Source of the DNA: Bacteroidales bacterium
GTDB taxonomy: Bacteria > Bacteroidota > Bacteroidia > Bacteroidales > VadinHA17
DNA length: 64,000 nt
Direction of reading: 5' to 3'
NCBI GenBank assembly: GCA_022865305.1
Contig: JALHSP010000071.1
Coordinates: forward strand, 1 to 64,000
Every line of letters starts with the position of its first letter. The stretch's first letter is position 1. The position numbers and the translations under genes are program-made. Shown here one piece after another: positions 6,973-15,583 of the stretch. Below the pieces are notes generated by a model. It ran no database searches, had not been told where the DNA came from, and saw only the letters and a list, made by a program, of their open reading frames with translations.

Positions 6973-7796
6973 AATGGTTGATCTGTAATATATTAATTGT
7001 CACTTTTATTTCAGTATTATCTGTTAAAGGCCAGGCTTATGATCAGAATGTATCTTCAATCCTGGAAACACTTTACAACAGAATCAATAAAAGCAAAGAT
7101 GATACTGAACGTTTAAGAATAAATGATTCAATAATATTAATAATCGATAGCTATTCATTATCGGATTCAGTAATTGACCACAGGTTTAACAACCTTCGTT
7201 TTCTGGGACAAATAACATCACCTGACAAGAGAGTGAAAATTATTACCTGGAATTTAATTCTGCTCGATGGAACCAACAGATATTTTTGCTACCTGATCAG
7301 AGATGAAGGGACGGGCAAACAGAATAAGGTATTTAGACTGACAGCTATCATAAGACCTGAAACAATACGAACCGATATTCTATATTCCCGCAATGACTGG
7401 TACGGCGCCTTGTACTATGATATCAGACCTTTTAAAACCAATAAACAAACTTATTATATTTTACTGGGTATTGATTATTATAACTTATATATGGCCAGGA
7501 AAATAATCGAGGTACTCAGTTTTACTCCCGAAGGTGAAATTATCTTTGGAAAGAATTGTTTCGTTAATGGAGACAAAGTCAGATCCAGGGAGGTTCTTGA
7601 ATACTCATCAGACGGAGTGGTATCTTTAAGGTTTAATTCCGGCAATTCGGTGGTTTTTGACCATCTGGTTTCGTTTTCATCTGATAATAAAAACAATCGT
7701 GAATTTTTTGGTGCTGAATATTCATACGATGCATATATCCTTAAGAAAGGAATGTGGAGATTTGTTTCAAATTATGATATAAAGAATAAGAAATAG
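6969..7796 (+). CDS. Secreted protein of unknown function
   Basis: 275 residues with an N-terminal signal peptide (hydrophobic stretch about 4-19, likely cleaved after KGQA). The mature part is rich in aromatic and charged residues, including KIITWNLILLDGTNRYFCYLI, and appears mostly beta-stranded. I do not recognise a family with certainty. It overlaps the aminotransferase gene by four bases, so the two are translationally coupled, an unexpected pairing of a cytoplasmic enzyme with an exported protein. Confidence 0.65.
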   Translation: MKWLICNILIVTFISVLSVKGQAYDQNVSSILETLYNRINKSKDDTERLRINDSIILIIDSYSLSDSVIDHRFNNLRFLGQITSPDKRVKIITWNLILLDGTNRYFCYLIRDEGTGKQNKVFRLTAIIRPETIRTDILYSRNDWYGALYYDIRPFKTNKQTYYILLGIDYYNLYMARKIIEVLSFTPEGEIIFGKNCFVNGDKVRSREVLEYSSDGVVSLRFNSGNSVVFDHLVSFSSDNKNNREFFGAEYSYDAYILKKGMWRFVSNYDIKNKK

Positions 7797-7820
7797 GTAA
7801 CCTAATTACCGGCATACGCT

Positions 7821-8339
7821 ATGGCTAAAACAATTATGACACACCTGCTCTGTTATGACGATCACCGCAGTTTTACCGAGGATGTCAGAAAGAGGTTTGC
7901 CGATACCTCCCGGTACCAGGTAATTTCTTTCCTTACCCATCAGGATTTTATTGCACATTGCGAAAAAGAAAAGGAAAATAATGCGTGCAAGGTAGCGATT
8001 ATTGGGGTGCCTGATGCACCGGATCAGTTTGAAACGATTGAAAAGCTTACTGCCGATATCAAAAAGATAGATATCAAAACCGGGCTTATTCTTCTTGCAC
8101 CCACTGATAAAATGGACGAATTGAAGAAAATTGTAAGATTCAATATTGATGCTTATATTCCAAAAAACTCTAATTCAATTCTTCGTGTCCACAATACAGT
8201 TAAAAAGCTGATCAGTGAGCACAATATCAGTATATTCAGAAACCGGAGAAATATTTCTTTATATTTCCTTCTCGCTTTCCTGCTTCTTGCAGCTATATTA
8301 ATCCTCATAGCCAGGTTCAGGTTCCCGGGATATTTCTAA
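7821..8339 (+). CDS. Tail-anchored pseudo-receiver protein
   Basis: 172 residues. Residues 5-130 follow the receiver-domain pattern: a first strand ending in an acidic pair (Asp13, Asp14), a third strand KVAIIGV and a fifth strand with Lys115 in DAYIPKN. The phospho-acceptor Asp expected at about 61-62 is replaced by Ile-Gly, so normal phosphorylation is unlikely. After the basic RNRRN stretch (140-144) comes one hydrophobic helix (146-164) and a short end, which makes a C-terminal membrane anchor. It follows the secreted protein by 24 bp. The role is unknown; it could be a membrane-held binding partner for a kinase or regulator. Confidence 0.65.
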   Translation: MAKTIMTHLLCYDDHRSFTEDVRKRFADTSRYQVISFLTHQDFIAHCEKEKENNACKVAIIGVPDAPDQFETIEKLTADIKKIDIKTGLILLAPTDKMDELKKIVRFNIDAYIPKNSNSILRVHNTVKKLISEHNISIFRNRRNISLYFLLAFLLLAAILILIARFRFPGYF

Positions 8340-8487
8340 TGTGAGCGATAAACCTGACGGTTCTTTTCTCCCCCAGTTTGGCGCAGATAAGAAAGAAAAA
8401 ATGACTAATTGTCAGTTTTAATCTAACGGCATATCTTTTGATTGTCAGGGGCAGAATCAATAATGTATAACTATAATAATATTCCTT

Positions 8488-10533
8488 ATGCAAAAAGGTA
8501 AAATTGGTGTAACCACTGAAAACATCTTCCCGATTATTAAAAAATTCCTTTATTCTGATCATGAGATTTTCCTTCGTGAGCTTATTTCAAATGCGGTTGA
8601 TGCGACGCAGAAGCTTAAGGCAATGTCGTCTGCCGGTGATTTTAAGGGAGATATGGGTGACCTGACAATCAGAGTTGCAGTCGATAAAAAGAAAAAAACA
8701 ATAAAAGTATCTGACTACGGTATTGGAATGACCAGTGAAGAGCTGGATAAGTACCTGAACCAGATTGCCTTTTCGAGTGCAAACGATTTTCTTGATAAAT
8801 ATAAAGATCAGACTAATAATTTAATAGGTCATTTTGGTCTCGGTTTTTATTCATCATTCATGGTATCTGATAAGGTGGAAGTAATAAGCAAATCGTGGCA
8901 GGATGGAGCACAGGCTGTTAAATGGATATGTGACGGGAGCCCTGAATTTACAATTGAGGAGGTGGAAAGAGAGAGCAGAGGTACAGATGTAATTTTACAT
9001 ATCGACAAGGATTCAAAAGAATTCCTGGAAGATAGCAGGATTGAACAGCTGCTGAAAAAATACTGCAAGTTTCTCCCCATTGAGATTGCATTTGGAAAAG
9101 AGCAGGAGTGGAAAGACGGCAAGTATGTTGATACAGGGAAAGATAAAATAATCAACAATACAAAACCTGCATGGACACTGAAACCCTCCGACCTGAAAGA
9201 TGAGGATTACCAGAAATTCTACAGGGAACTTTATCCGGCAGGGGATGAACCATTATTCAATATTCACCTTAACGTTGATTATCCCTTTAAACTTACCGGG
9301 ATCCTTTATTTCCCAAAGATCAAAAACAATATTGAGATACAAAAGAATAAGATTCAGCTTTATTGCAACCAGGTATTTGTTACTGACTCGGTAGAAGGCA
9401 TTGTGCCTGAATTTCTCACTCTGCTGCATGGAGTACTTGATTCTCCCGACATACCCCTCAATGTATCAAGAAGCTATCTCCAGAGTGATTCAAATGTTAA
9501 AAAGATTTCGGGTCATATCACGAAGAAAGTTGCTGACAGGTTGAATGAGATCTTTAAAAACAACCGTGAAGAGTTCGAGAAGAAATGGGATAACCTGAAA
9601 CTCTTCATCGAATTTGGAATGATTACGGAAGAAAAATTCTATGAGAAAGCCTCCAAATTTGCACTTCTGAAAAATACTGATGACAAGTATTTTACCTTCG
9701 ATGAATATGAAAAATTAATTAAAGAGACGCAGACTGATAAAAACAAAATACTTATCTATTTGTATTCCACCAATAAAACCGACCAGTACACATATATAGA
9801 TAAAGCAAAGACCAAAGGTTATGATGTGCTTCTTCTGGATGGTCAGCTTGACGTTCATATGATAAATCACCTTGAAACAAAATTTAAAGAATCAAGATTT
9901 GTGCGGGTTGATTCTGATGTGATCGACAAACTTATCATAAAAGATGAATCACGCGAATCGAAATTAACAGATGAACAGAAACAGGACCTCCGGAGCGTTT
10001 TCAATGTCAAGGTAAAAACAAAGGAAATTTATAATGTTGTTTTTGAAGCTCTCGACGAAAATGAAGCTCCGGTAATTATCACTCAATCAGAGTTTATGAG
10101 GAGGATGAAGGATATGTCACAGCTGGGTGGTGGAATGAATTTTTACGGAGAACTGCCCGACAGTTATAACCTTGTTGTCAATCCTAATCATCATCTTGTT
10201 TTAAAAATCTCGGAAGATCTTCAGGCAGCAGAAGGCGCAAAACTCACAGATAATAACAAAGAAAGAACAAGGCTGAAGGAGGAGATTGATTTCATGGAGA
10301 AAGAACATAAGAAGAGAAAAGAAGAAGAGATAACTCAGCTCGAAAAAGATGATCTCGAGAAACTCAGGAAAGAATTAAGTGACATTGAAAATGCAAGAAA
10401 GGACGTACTTGAAAACTATGGAGCCGGGAATAAAATGGTAAAACAACTTATTGATCTGGCCTTGCTTGCAAATAATATGCTCCGTGGAGAAGACCTGAGT
10501 ACTTTCGTTAAAAGAAGCGTTGAACTGCTGTAG
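8488..10533 (+). CDS. htpG: Molecular chaperone HtpG (Hsp90)
   Basis: 681 residues, slightly longer than the E. coli enzyme, as usual in this phylum. The GHKL ATPase domain shows LRELISNAVDA, KVSDYGIGMT and the lid/glycine motif GHFGLGFYS. The middle domain has GILYFP and the catalytic-Arg region PLNVSRSYLQ. The C-terminal dimerisation domain includes a strongly charged segment near residues 590-640 predicted to be coiled. It acts on client proteins in the cytoplasm with ATP hydrolysis. It appears to be a monocistronic gene; I found no clear heat-shock operator in the 150 bp upstream. Confidence 0.98.
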   Translation: MQKGKIGVTTENIFPIIKKFLYSDHEIFLRELISNAVDATQKLKAMSSAGDFKGDMGDLTIRVAVDKKKKTIKVSDYGIGMTSEELDKYLNQIAFSSANDFLDKYKDQTNNLIGHFGLGFYSSFMVSDKVEVISKSWQDGAQAVKWICDGSPEFTIEEVERESRGTDVILHIDKDSKEFLEDSRIEQLLKKYCKFLPIEIAFGKEQEWKDGKYVDTGKDKIINNTKPAWTLKPSDLKDEDYQKFYRELYPAGDEPLFNIHLNVDYPFKLTGILYFPKIKNNIEIQKNKIQLYCNQVFVTDSVEGIVPEFLTLLHGVLDSPDIPLNVSRSYLQSDSNVKKISGHITKKVADRLNEIFKNNREEFEKKWDNLKLFIEFGMITEEKFYEKASKFALLKNTDDKYFTFDEYEKLIKETQTDKNKILIYLYSTNKTDQYTYIDKAKTKGYDVLLLDGQLDVHMINHLETKFKESRFVRVDSDVIDKLIIKDESRESKLTDEQKQDLRSVFNVKVKTKEIYNVVFEALDENEAPVIITQSEFMRRMKDMSQLGGGMNFYGELPDSYNLVVNPNHHLVLKISEDLQAAEGAKLTDNNKERTRLKEEIDFMEKEHKKRKEEEITQLEKDDLEKLRKELSDIENARKDVLENYGAGNKMVKQLIDLALLANNMLRGEDLSTFVKRSVELL

Positions 10534-10611
10534 CAGGTTCTCGGTCCTCGGTCCCTTTCTGTCTAGCTTAACAAATAACTAGTACCCAATACCGAGCGCC
10601 TTTGCGCCGTT

Positions 10612-11133
10612 CTATATCATTCTCCCTATTTCCCCTTTGATATAGTCGATTGCTGCCCGGGTTGGTTCTTTTTCGAGCTCCATTACCTTTTCAAGAAGCT
10701 GCCTGCTCAGATCAATACCTTTTGCATTTGCAGGCATTTTTTCATTCTCGCTGTTAATAATTTTGATCATGTTTGAACGTGCATTCCTGACCACTTCCCA
10801 GGCCTGGGGACTCATATAGATCTGCTGGGAGAGATTATGCTCAAATTCACTCCTTATTGAATTAAGAAGCACTGAATGAAGCTGAGACGCAGTCATATCA
10901 GAAGAACTGACCCTGACAAGTAATGATTCAAGGGATATCCTTTCAAGAAACAGTACTATCCTTTCATATGCCTGGAGTTTAATAGGAGTTACTGTCCGGC
11001 TGTTCTGAAGAATAAGCTCCTGGTTTCTCTTGTTTTGATCATTCTTTATCATGTTTCTCAGAAGAATCCATGCAGTAAAAAAAACAATTAAAGCAGGGAT
11101 CGTAATTTTAAGGATATCTGCAAAAATTTCCAT
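10612..11133 (-). CDS. Membrane-anchored conserved Bacteroidota protein (DUF7935-like)
   Basis: 173 residues. One N-terminal membrane helix (about 8-27) is followed by a helical cytoplasmic part with LQAYERIVLFLERI, QAWEVVRNARSNMI and a C-terminal DYIKGEIGRM. I believe this matches a family of Bacteroidota proteins of unknown function, but the assignment is from memory. It is a lone gene between htpG and an aminotransferase, convergent with the former. The intergenic bases at its 3' side include fragments of the dispersed GCGCAAAGGC repeat. Confidence 0.6.
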   Translation of the reverse strand: MEIFADILKITIPALIVFFTAWILLRNMIKNDQNKRNQELILQNSRTVTPIKLQAYERIVLFLERISLESLLVRVSSSDMTASQLHSVLLNSIRSEFEHNLSQQIYMSPQAWEVVRNARSNMIKIINSENEKMPANAKGIDLSRQLLEKVMELEKEPTRAAIDYIKGEIGRMI

Positions 11134-11254
11134 CGTTCTTTATTTTAATTGTCATACAAACTTAAGGTTTTCTATAATATTTTACTTTTTACTTTTTACT
11201 TATATATTTGATTCCGGCCAGTTTATTTTTTCACCTTAATATATTAATAATAAA

Positions 11255-12448
11255 ATGGAATATTTATCTGACAGAATTAAAGCCTTATCAGTTTCCCAGA
11301 CTCTTGCCATGGCACAGAAAAGCAGGGAACTGAAAGCTAAAGGTTTTGATATAATAAGTCTGAGCCTCGGAGAGCCTGATTTCAATACTCCGGATTACAT
11401 CAAGGAAGCTGCCAAAAAGGCAATTGATGATAATTACAGCAAATATCCACCTGTACCGGGATATAACGACCTCAGGGAAGCTATCTCGAAAAAGTTCAGG
11501 GAGGAAAACGGCATTAATTATTCTCCCGATCAGATAGTTGTCTCTGCAGGAGGGAAGCATTCTATTATAAATGTAATATTGACAATTATTAATCCGGGGG
11601 ATGAAGTGATCCTTTTCGCACCATACTGGGTGAGCTACCTCGATCAGATCATCCTTGCCGGAGGCAAACCGGTAATTATTGAGGCAAAGCTTGAAAACGA
11701 TTTCAAGGTAAAACCCGAACAGCTCGAAGCCGTCATAACCGGTAAAACAAGGCTGATAATTTTCAATTCTCCCTCCAATCCGACCGGGATGGTATATTCA
11801 CGGGAAGAGATGGAGAAGATAGCAAGGATCGTACAAAAGCATGAGGGTCTTCTTATCCTTTCGGATGAGATTTACGAGCACATATTGTTTGAAGGGGAAC
11901 ATATCAGTATGGCTTCTTTTGAGTTTATATATGACCGTGTGATAACGGTCAATGGTGTTTCAAAAGGTTATGCAATGACAGGGTGGAGAATAGGCTATAT
12001 TGGTGCTCCTTTATGGATTGCCAGGGCATGTGATAAGCTGCAGGGACAATTTACATCGGGAGTCTGTTCAATTGCCCAGAGAGCTGCACTTGCAGCGATC
12101 CGGAGTAATGACGGTTCCCGCAAGATGATGAGAGATGCATTCCTGAGACGCAGGGATCTTGTATGCGGACTTTTAAAGGAAATTAAAGGGATGAAAGTTA
12201 GAGTCCCGCAGGGTGCCTTTTATATTATGCCCGATATAAGTTCTTATTTTGGAAAGTCGGATGGTGAAATAAAAATCAATAATTCAGAGGATTTAACACT
12301 CTACCTTCTCGATAAAGCGCAGGTTGCACTTGTAGGTGGAGATGCATTCGGTGCACCCAGGTGCATAAGAATTTCCTATGCAACCTCCGACGATCTGCTT
12401 GTTGAGGCGGTGAAAAGAATCAGAGCGGCGCTGGAAAGGCTGAGGTAA
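11255..12448 (+). CDS. Aspartate aminotransferase-like class I/II enzyme
   Basis: 397 residues. Fold-type I aminotransferase of the Ib subgroup: SLGEPDFNTPDYIKEAA at the start, YPPVPGYNDLREA, FNSPSNPTGMVYS near 170, the DEIY motif at 204-207, and Schiff-base Lys237 in VSKGYAMTGWRIGYIG. The C-terminal Arg in CIRISYATSDD binds the substrate carboxylate. It most likely converts aspartate and 2-oxoglutarate to oxaloacetate and glutamate; in some relatives prephenate is also a substrate. It stands alone, followed by a pair of G-rich repeats. Confidence 0.9.
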   Translation: MEYLSDRIKALSVSQTLAMAQKSRELKAKGFDIISLSLGEPDFNTPDYIKEAAKKAIDDNYSKYPPVPGYNDLREAISKKFREENGINYSPDQIVVSAGGKHSIINVILTIINPGDEVILFAPYWVSYLDQIILAGGKPVIIEAKLENDFKVKPEQLEAVITGKTRLIIFNSPSNPTGMVYSREEMEKIARIVQKHEGLLILSDEIYEHILFEGEHISMASFEFIYDRVITVNGVSKGYAMTGWRIGYIGAPLWIARACDKLQGQFTSGVCSIAQRAALAAIRSNDGSRKMMRDAFLRRRDLVCGLLKEIKGMKVRVPQGAFYIMPDISSYFGKSDGEIKINNSEDLTLYLLDKAQVALVGGDAFGAPRCIRISYATSDDLLVEAVKRIRAALERLR

Positions 12449-12455
12449 TTTGACA

Positions 12456-12504
12456 CATGTACTCACCCCCTTCTTTTCCCCCTCTCTACTCCGTAAAGAG
12501 GGGG
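12456..12504 (-). repeat. G-rich dispersed repeat, inverted copy
   Basis: Reverse complement of the 3965-4008 element, with CATGTACTCACCCCC at the left and AAAGAGGGGG at the right. It forms an inverted pair with the copy at 12531-12575 in the same short intergenic gap. Confidence 0.7.
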
Positions 12505-12530
12505 AAGTAACACATATACAATCAGTTAAG

Positions 12531-12575
12531 CCCCCTCTTTGCGTAGCAGAGAGGGGGTTGGGGGTGAGTTCATGT
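12531..12575 (+). repeat. G-rich dispersed repeat, copy 2
   Basis: CCCCCTCTTTGCGTAGCAGA, then GAGGGGG, TTGGGGGTGAG and TTCATG. It is nearly identical to 3965-4008. The C and G runs form an 8-bp stem. With 12456-12504 it makes a BIME-like inverted pair lying between convergent genes. Confidence 0.7.
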
Positions 12576-12591
12576 AATAAAAGATTAAGGC

Positions 12592-13143
12592 CTAATATTT
12601 ATTATAAGAAACCACCACCTCCTTCGGTTTCCTCTTTTTCTGTCTGTACTCACTCAACGAATACCCGATAGTGATAATTAGCTCAACTCGTTTTGAACGT
12701 GGTATATCCAGGATCTTCTGTAACATTCTTTCATCAAACCAGCCGACCATACACGATCCCAGACCTTCTGCTCTTGCCTGGAGGCATATATTTTCTGAAG
12801 CTATACCTATATCAATAAGTGAATAGTCTTTTTTCTTGACCGTACTACCTATTCTTGATGAAAAGTTTGGATTTTCTCTGACAATAACAATCAGCACCTG
12901 AGCCTGGGCAACAAAAGTGTTCATCTCAAGCAACTTTGCCGATGCAGCTTCAGCGACTTTGTCAATAAGTTCTTTATCGGTGATAACAATGAATTTCCAT
13001 GGTTGAGCATTGCATGCGGAAGGAGCCATCCGGCCTGCTTCAAATATTCTTTCCAGCTTCTCCTTATCAATGGCTTTGTCATCGTATCGCCTGTCGCTCT
13101 GCCGGGCAATTATAAGTTCCAGCATTTTTTCTCCGTCAATCAT
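12592..13143 (-). CDS. Nitroreductase-family flavoprotein
   Basis: 183 residues. The N-terminal RQSDRRYDDKAID segment (FMN phosphate contacts), AGRMAPSACNAQPWKFIV near 36-53 and GLGSCMVGWFDE near 131 are typical of the FMN-dependent nitroreductase superfamily. It reduces quinones, nitro compounds or other small electrophiles with NAD(P)H; the natural substrate is not predictable. An alternative start is Met7. It is convergent with the aspartate aminotransferase gene and divergent from lemA. Confidence 0.9.
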   Translation of the reverse strand: MIDGEKMLELIIARQSDRRYDDKAIDKEKLERIFEAGRMAPSACNAQPWKFIVITDKELIDKVAEAASAKLLEMNTFVAQAQVLIVIVRENPNFSSRIGSTVKKKDYSLIDIGIASENICLQARAEGLGSCMVGWFDERMLQKILDIPRSKRVELIITIGYSLSEYRQKKRKPKEVVVSYNKY

Positions 13144-13261
13144 TTTTATTGATTTAAATTGTCAAAATTATTTTCGCAATGTATAAATTTAGCAATATTT
13201 AATATCTTTATTTTTTATAATTTTCCTTTAGTTTTTCAAACATTAACTTAAAATTATTGAC

Positions 13262-13822
13262 ATGATTATCGTACTAGTAATTCTGGGTATCCTTGTTCTC
13301 CTTGTCTTCATGGCTATATCACTTTACAACCGGTTAGTCAAACTGAGAAACAACAGGGAGCAGGCTTTTGCTGATGTTGATGTGCAGCAGAAACAGAGGC
13401 ATGATATGATACCTCAGCTTGTTGACGCTGTAAAAGGTTATATGCAGCATGAACGCGGAGTTCTGACTGAGATAACTGAGGCTCGGGCAAATGCGATGAA
13501 AGCTACCACCATAAATGAGAAAATAGTTGCCGAAACCAGGCTGTCAACAGCTCTTGATGGTCTGAAAGTCGCTGTTGAAGCATATCCGGATCTGAAAGCA
13601 AGTCAGAATTTTCTTGATCTCCAGAATGAAATCTCGGATATCGAAAACAAGATTGCTGCAGCCCGCAGGTTCTTTAATTCAGCAACCAAAGAACTTAATG
13701 TTGCAACTGAAGTATTCCCGTCGAACCTTATTGCTGTTCTGTTTAATTTTAAACGTGAACCAATGTTCGAGCTAGGCGATCAGCGTGCAGCAGTCGAAGA
13801 GCCGCCAAAAATCCAATTCTGA
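13262..13822 (+). CDS. lemA: LemA-family membrane protein
   Basis: 186 residues. One N-terminal membrane helix (1-20) is followed by the LemA coiled-coil body: YNRLVKLRNNREQAFADVDV, then KQRHDMIPQLVDAVKGYMQH, and the C-terminal FFNSATKELNVATEVFPSNL with MFEL. LemA proteins are common beside M48 proteases or TPM-domain proteins; the precise role is not settled. Here the htpX-like gene begins 4 bp after its stop, so the two form an operon. Confidence 0.95.
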   Translation: MIIVLVILGILVLLVFMAISLYNRLVKLRNNREQAFADVDVQQKQRHDMIPQLVDAVKGYMQHERGVLTEITEARANAMKATTINEKIVAETRLSTALDGLKVAVEAYPDLKASQNFLDLQNEISDIENKIAAARRFFNSATKELNVATEVFPSNLIAVLFNFKREPMFELGDQRAAVEEPPKIQF

Positions 13823-13826
13823 TCAG

Positions 13827-14795
13827 ATGAGTTATTTCGGTCTGCAGAGCCAGATCAGGAAGAATAATACAAATTCGGTATTGATCTTACTGATGTTCCC
13901 TGTTGTCTTTTTCGGATTAACATGGCTCTTTTTCTTTTTCATGTCACTCGGGCAGGAACATTATTTTACACCGGAGCAGGGGCAATACAATTTATTTGAA
14001 TCTGTTAATTATAATTTTCTGAGGACTATTCCCTGGGTTACAATTGGTGCGATTATATGGTTCACAATAGCATGGTTCTCGCATACTGCTATGATAAATG
14101 CTGCTACTAATTCAAAACCTCTGGAAAGAAATGAGAACAAAAGAATATATAATCTGGTTGAGAATCTGTGCATCTCAAGAGGTATGACTATGCCAAAGGT
14201 CAATGTTATTGAAGATGACTCATTGAATGCATTTGCCAGCGGAATAAACCCGAAGACATATTCTGTTTCTTTTTCACGGGGAATTATCGATAAACTCAAT
14301 GATCAGGAGCTGGAAGCCGTCATTGCCCATGAGCTCACACATATCAGGAATCGTGATGTCAGATTGCTGATAATTTCAATAGTATTTGTCGGAATATTTG
14401 CTTTTATCTCGGAGACAATGTTCAGGTCAATGCGGTTCGGAAGCCTGAGCCGGGGTAAAAAAGGCAGTGGAGGAGCTGGAGTAATCGTCGCCCTTCTTCT
14501 TGCGCTTCTCGGGTATCTGATTGCCTCGCTGTTCAGGTTTGCTCTTTCAAGAAAGCGCGAGTATCTTGCGGATGCAGGTTCTGCAGAACTTACCAAAAAT
14601 CCGCTGGCACTTGCTTCAGCACTCCGGAAAATATCAAATGATCCGACAATAGAGGCTGTGAAAAGAAATGATGTAGCCCAGATGTTCATTGAAAATCCTC
14701 AGGCGGAAGTTAAAAATTCCTCTGTCTCATTTTCCACATTATTTGCGACACATCCGCCAATAAAGAAAAGGATTGAGATCCTGGAGCAGTTTTAA
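13827..14795 (+). CDS. HtpX-like M48 zinc metalloprotease
   Basis: 322 residues from the ATG at 13827. That start follows the lemA stop by 4 bp, whereas the earlier in-frame ATG lies inside lemA. Two N-terminal membrane helices (about 17-39 and 68-88) precede the zinc motif HELTH at 168-172, with the third ligand Glu in REYLADAGSAEL. Two further helices lie between (about 178-195 and 222-240). It probably degrades damaged membrane proteins, like HtpX. The LemA-M48 pair is widely conserved, suggesting they work together in the inner membrane. Confidence 0.93.
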   Translation: MSYFGLQSQIRKNNTNSVLILLMFPVVFFGLTWLFFFFMSLGQEHYFTPEQGQYNLFESVNYNFLRTIPWVTIGAIIWFTIAWFSHTAMINAATNSKPLERNENKRIYNLVENLCISRGMTMPKVNVIEDDSLNAFASGINPKTYSVSFSRGIIDKLNDQELEAVIAHELTHIRNRDVRLLIISIVFVGIFAFISETMFRSMRFGSLSRGKKGSGGAGVIVALLLALLGYLIASLFRFALSRKREYLADAGSAELTKNPLALASALRKISNDPTIEAVKRNDVAQMFIENPQAEVKNSSVSFSTLFATHPPIKKRIEILEQF

Positions 14796-14848
14796 AAGGC
14801 GCAATGGCACAAAGGCGCAAAGGCATAACGGCGGAGATTGTTAAAGAT

Positions 14849-14876
14849 CCCCTCCCGGGAGGGGAGAGGGGGGTGT
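14849..14876. repeat. C/G-rich palindromic dispersed element
   Basis: A perfect 16-bp palindrome CCCCTCCCGGGAGGGG (14849-14864) is followed by GAGAGGGGGG. Upstream at 14797-14825 are short GGCGCAAAGGC-type repeats. This is probably another member of the intergenic repeat families seen at 3965 and 12456. It lies between convergent htpX and plsY. Confidence 0.55.
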
Positions 14877-14903
14877 ATTGGAGTGTTTAATAAGCACAGT
14901 ATC

Positions 14904-15536
14904 TTATTTATTTATTTTCATAAATAATTTCTTCTCTTCTCCTTTGATCAACCGTTTAATATTGTTCCTGTGGGTTATAACTAATGCAACAGCAACAAAG
15001 ACTGAAAATATCTTAAAAATCAAAGATGGAGTATCAAATACTGCCAGTAACAATATCGGGAATGCAAATCCTGCACTCATCGATGAAACTGATACAATTC
15101 CGGTAATAATAAAAACAAGAAGGAAGACGCCAACACAGATAAGTGTGAGAACAGGTTGAACAGCCATGAGGACGCCAAAAACCGTCGCGACACCTTTTCC
15201 TCCTCTGAAGCCTGCAAATATTGGAAATATGTGACCGACGATCGCTGTAATACCGGTCATGATCTTGAGGTTTGTAAGCAACGCGCTTTCCGGTGCAGCA
15301 AGGCTGAATAGTACCGGTAACATGGCAGCAGCCCAGCCTTTAGCCAGGTCTATCAGTAAAACAGGTATACCGGTTTTCCATCCAAGTACTCTGATTGTAT
15401 TTGTCGCACCGGCATTACCGCTTCCATGCTCCCTGACATCGATGTCATGGAATATTTTACCCATCCATACTGCTGTCGGAATCGATCCCAGCAGATATGC
15501 AATCAGAATTACGATCAATGTAAGAAGTATGTTCAC
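14904..15536 (-). CDS. plsY: Acyl-phosphate:glycerol-3-phosphate acyltransferase PlsY
   Basis: 210 residues with about five membrane helices. The three conserved PlsY blocks are visible: YLLGSIPTAVWMGK, then REHGSGNAGATNTIRVLGWK, and FRGGKGVATVFG. It transfers the acyl group from acyl phosphate to glycerol-3-phosphate, the first step of phospholipid synthesis, and normally works with PlsX. It follows pckA by 47 bp on the same strand and may be read through from it. The gene is complete and of standard length. Confidence 0.96.
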   Translation of the reverse strand: MNILLTLIVILIAYLLGSIPTAVWMGKIFHDIDVREHGSGNAGATNTIRVLGWKTGIPVLLIDLAKGWAAAMLPVLFSLAAPESALLTNLKIMTGITAIVGHIFPIFAGFRGGKGVATVFGVLMAVQPVLTLICVGVFLLVFIITGIVSVSSMSAGFAFPILLLAVFDTPSLIFKIFSVFVAVALVITHRNNIKRLIKGEEKKLFMKINK

Positions 15537-15583
15537 GTTAATATCAGCCTATACCAAAGATAGTATTTTAAAATTTCTCAGAA

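Noticed and set aside
12450-12671. 73-codon plus-strand frame after the aspartate aminotransferase
   Set aside because: Almost entirely made of the two G-rich repeats and the end of the nitroreductase gene on the other strand.
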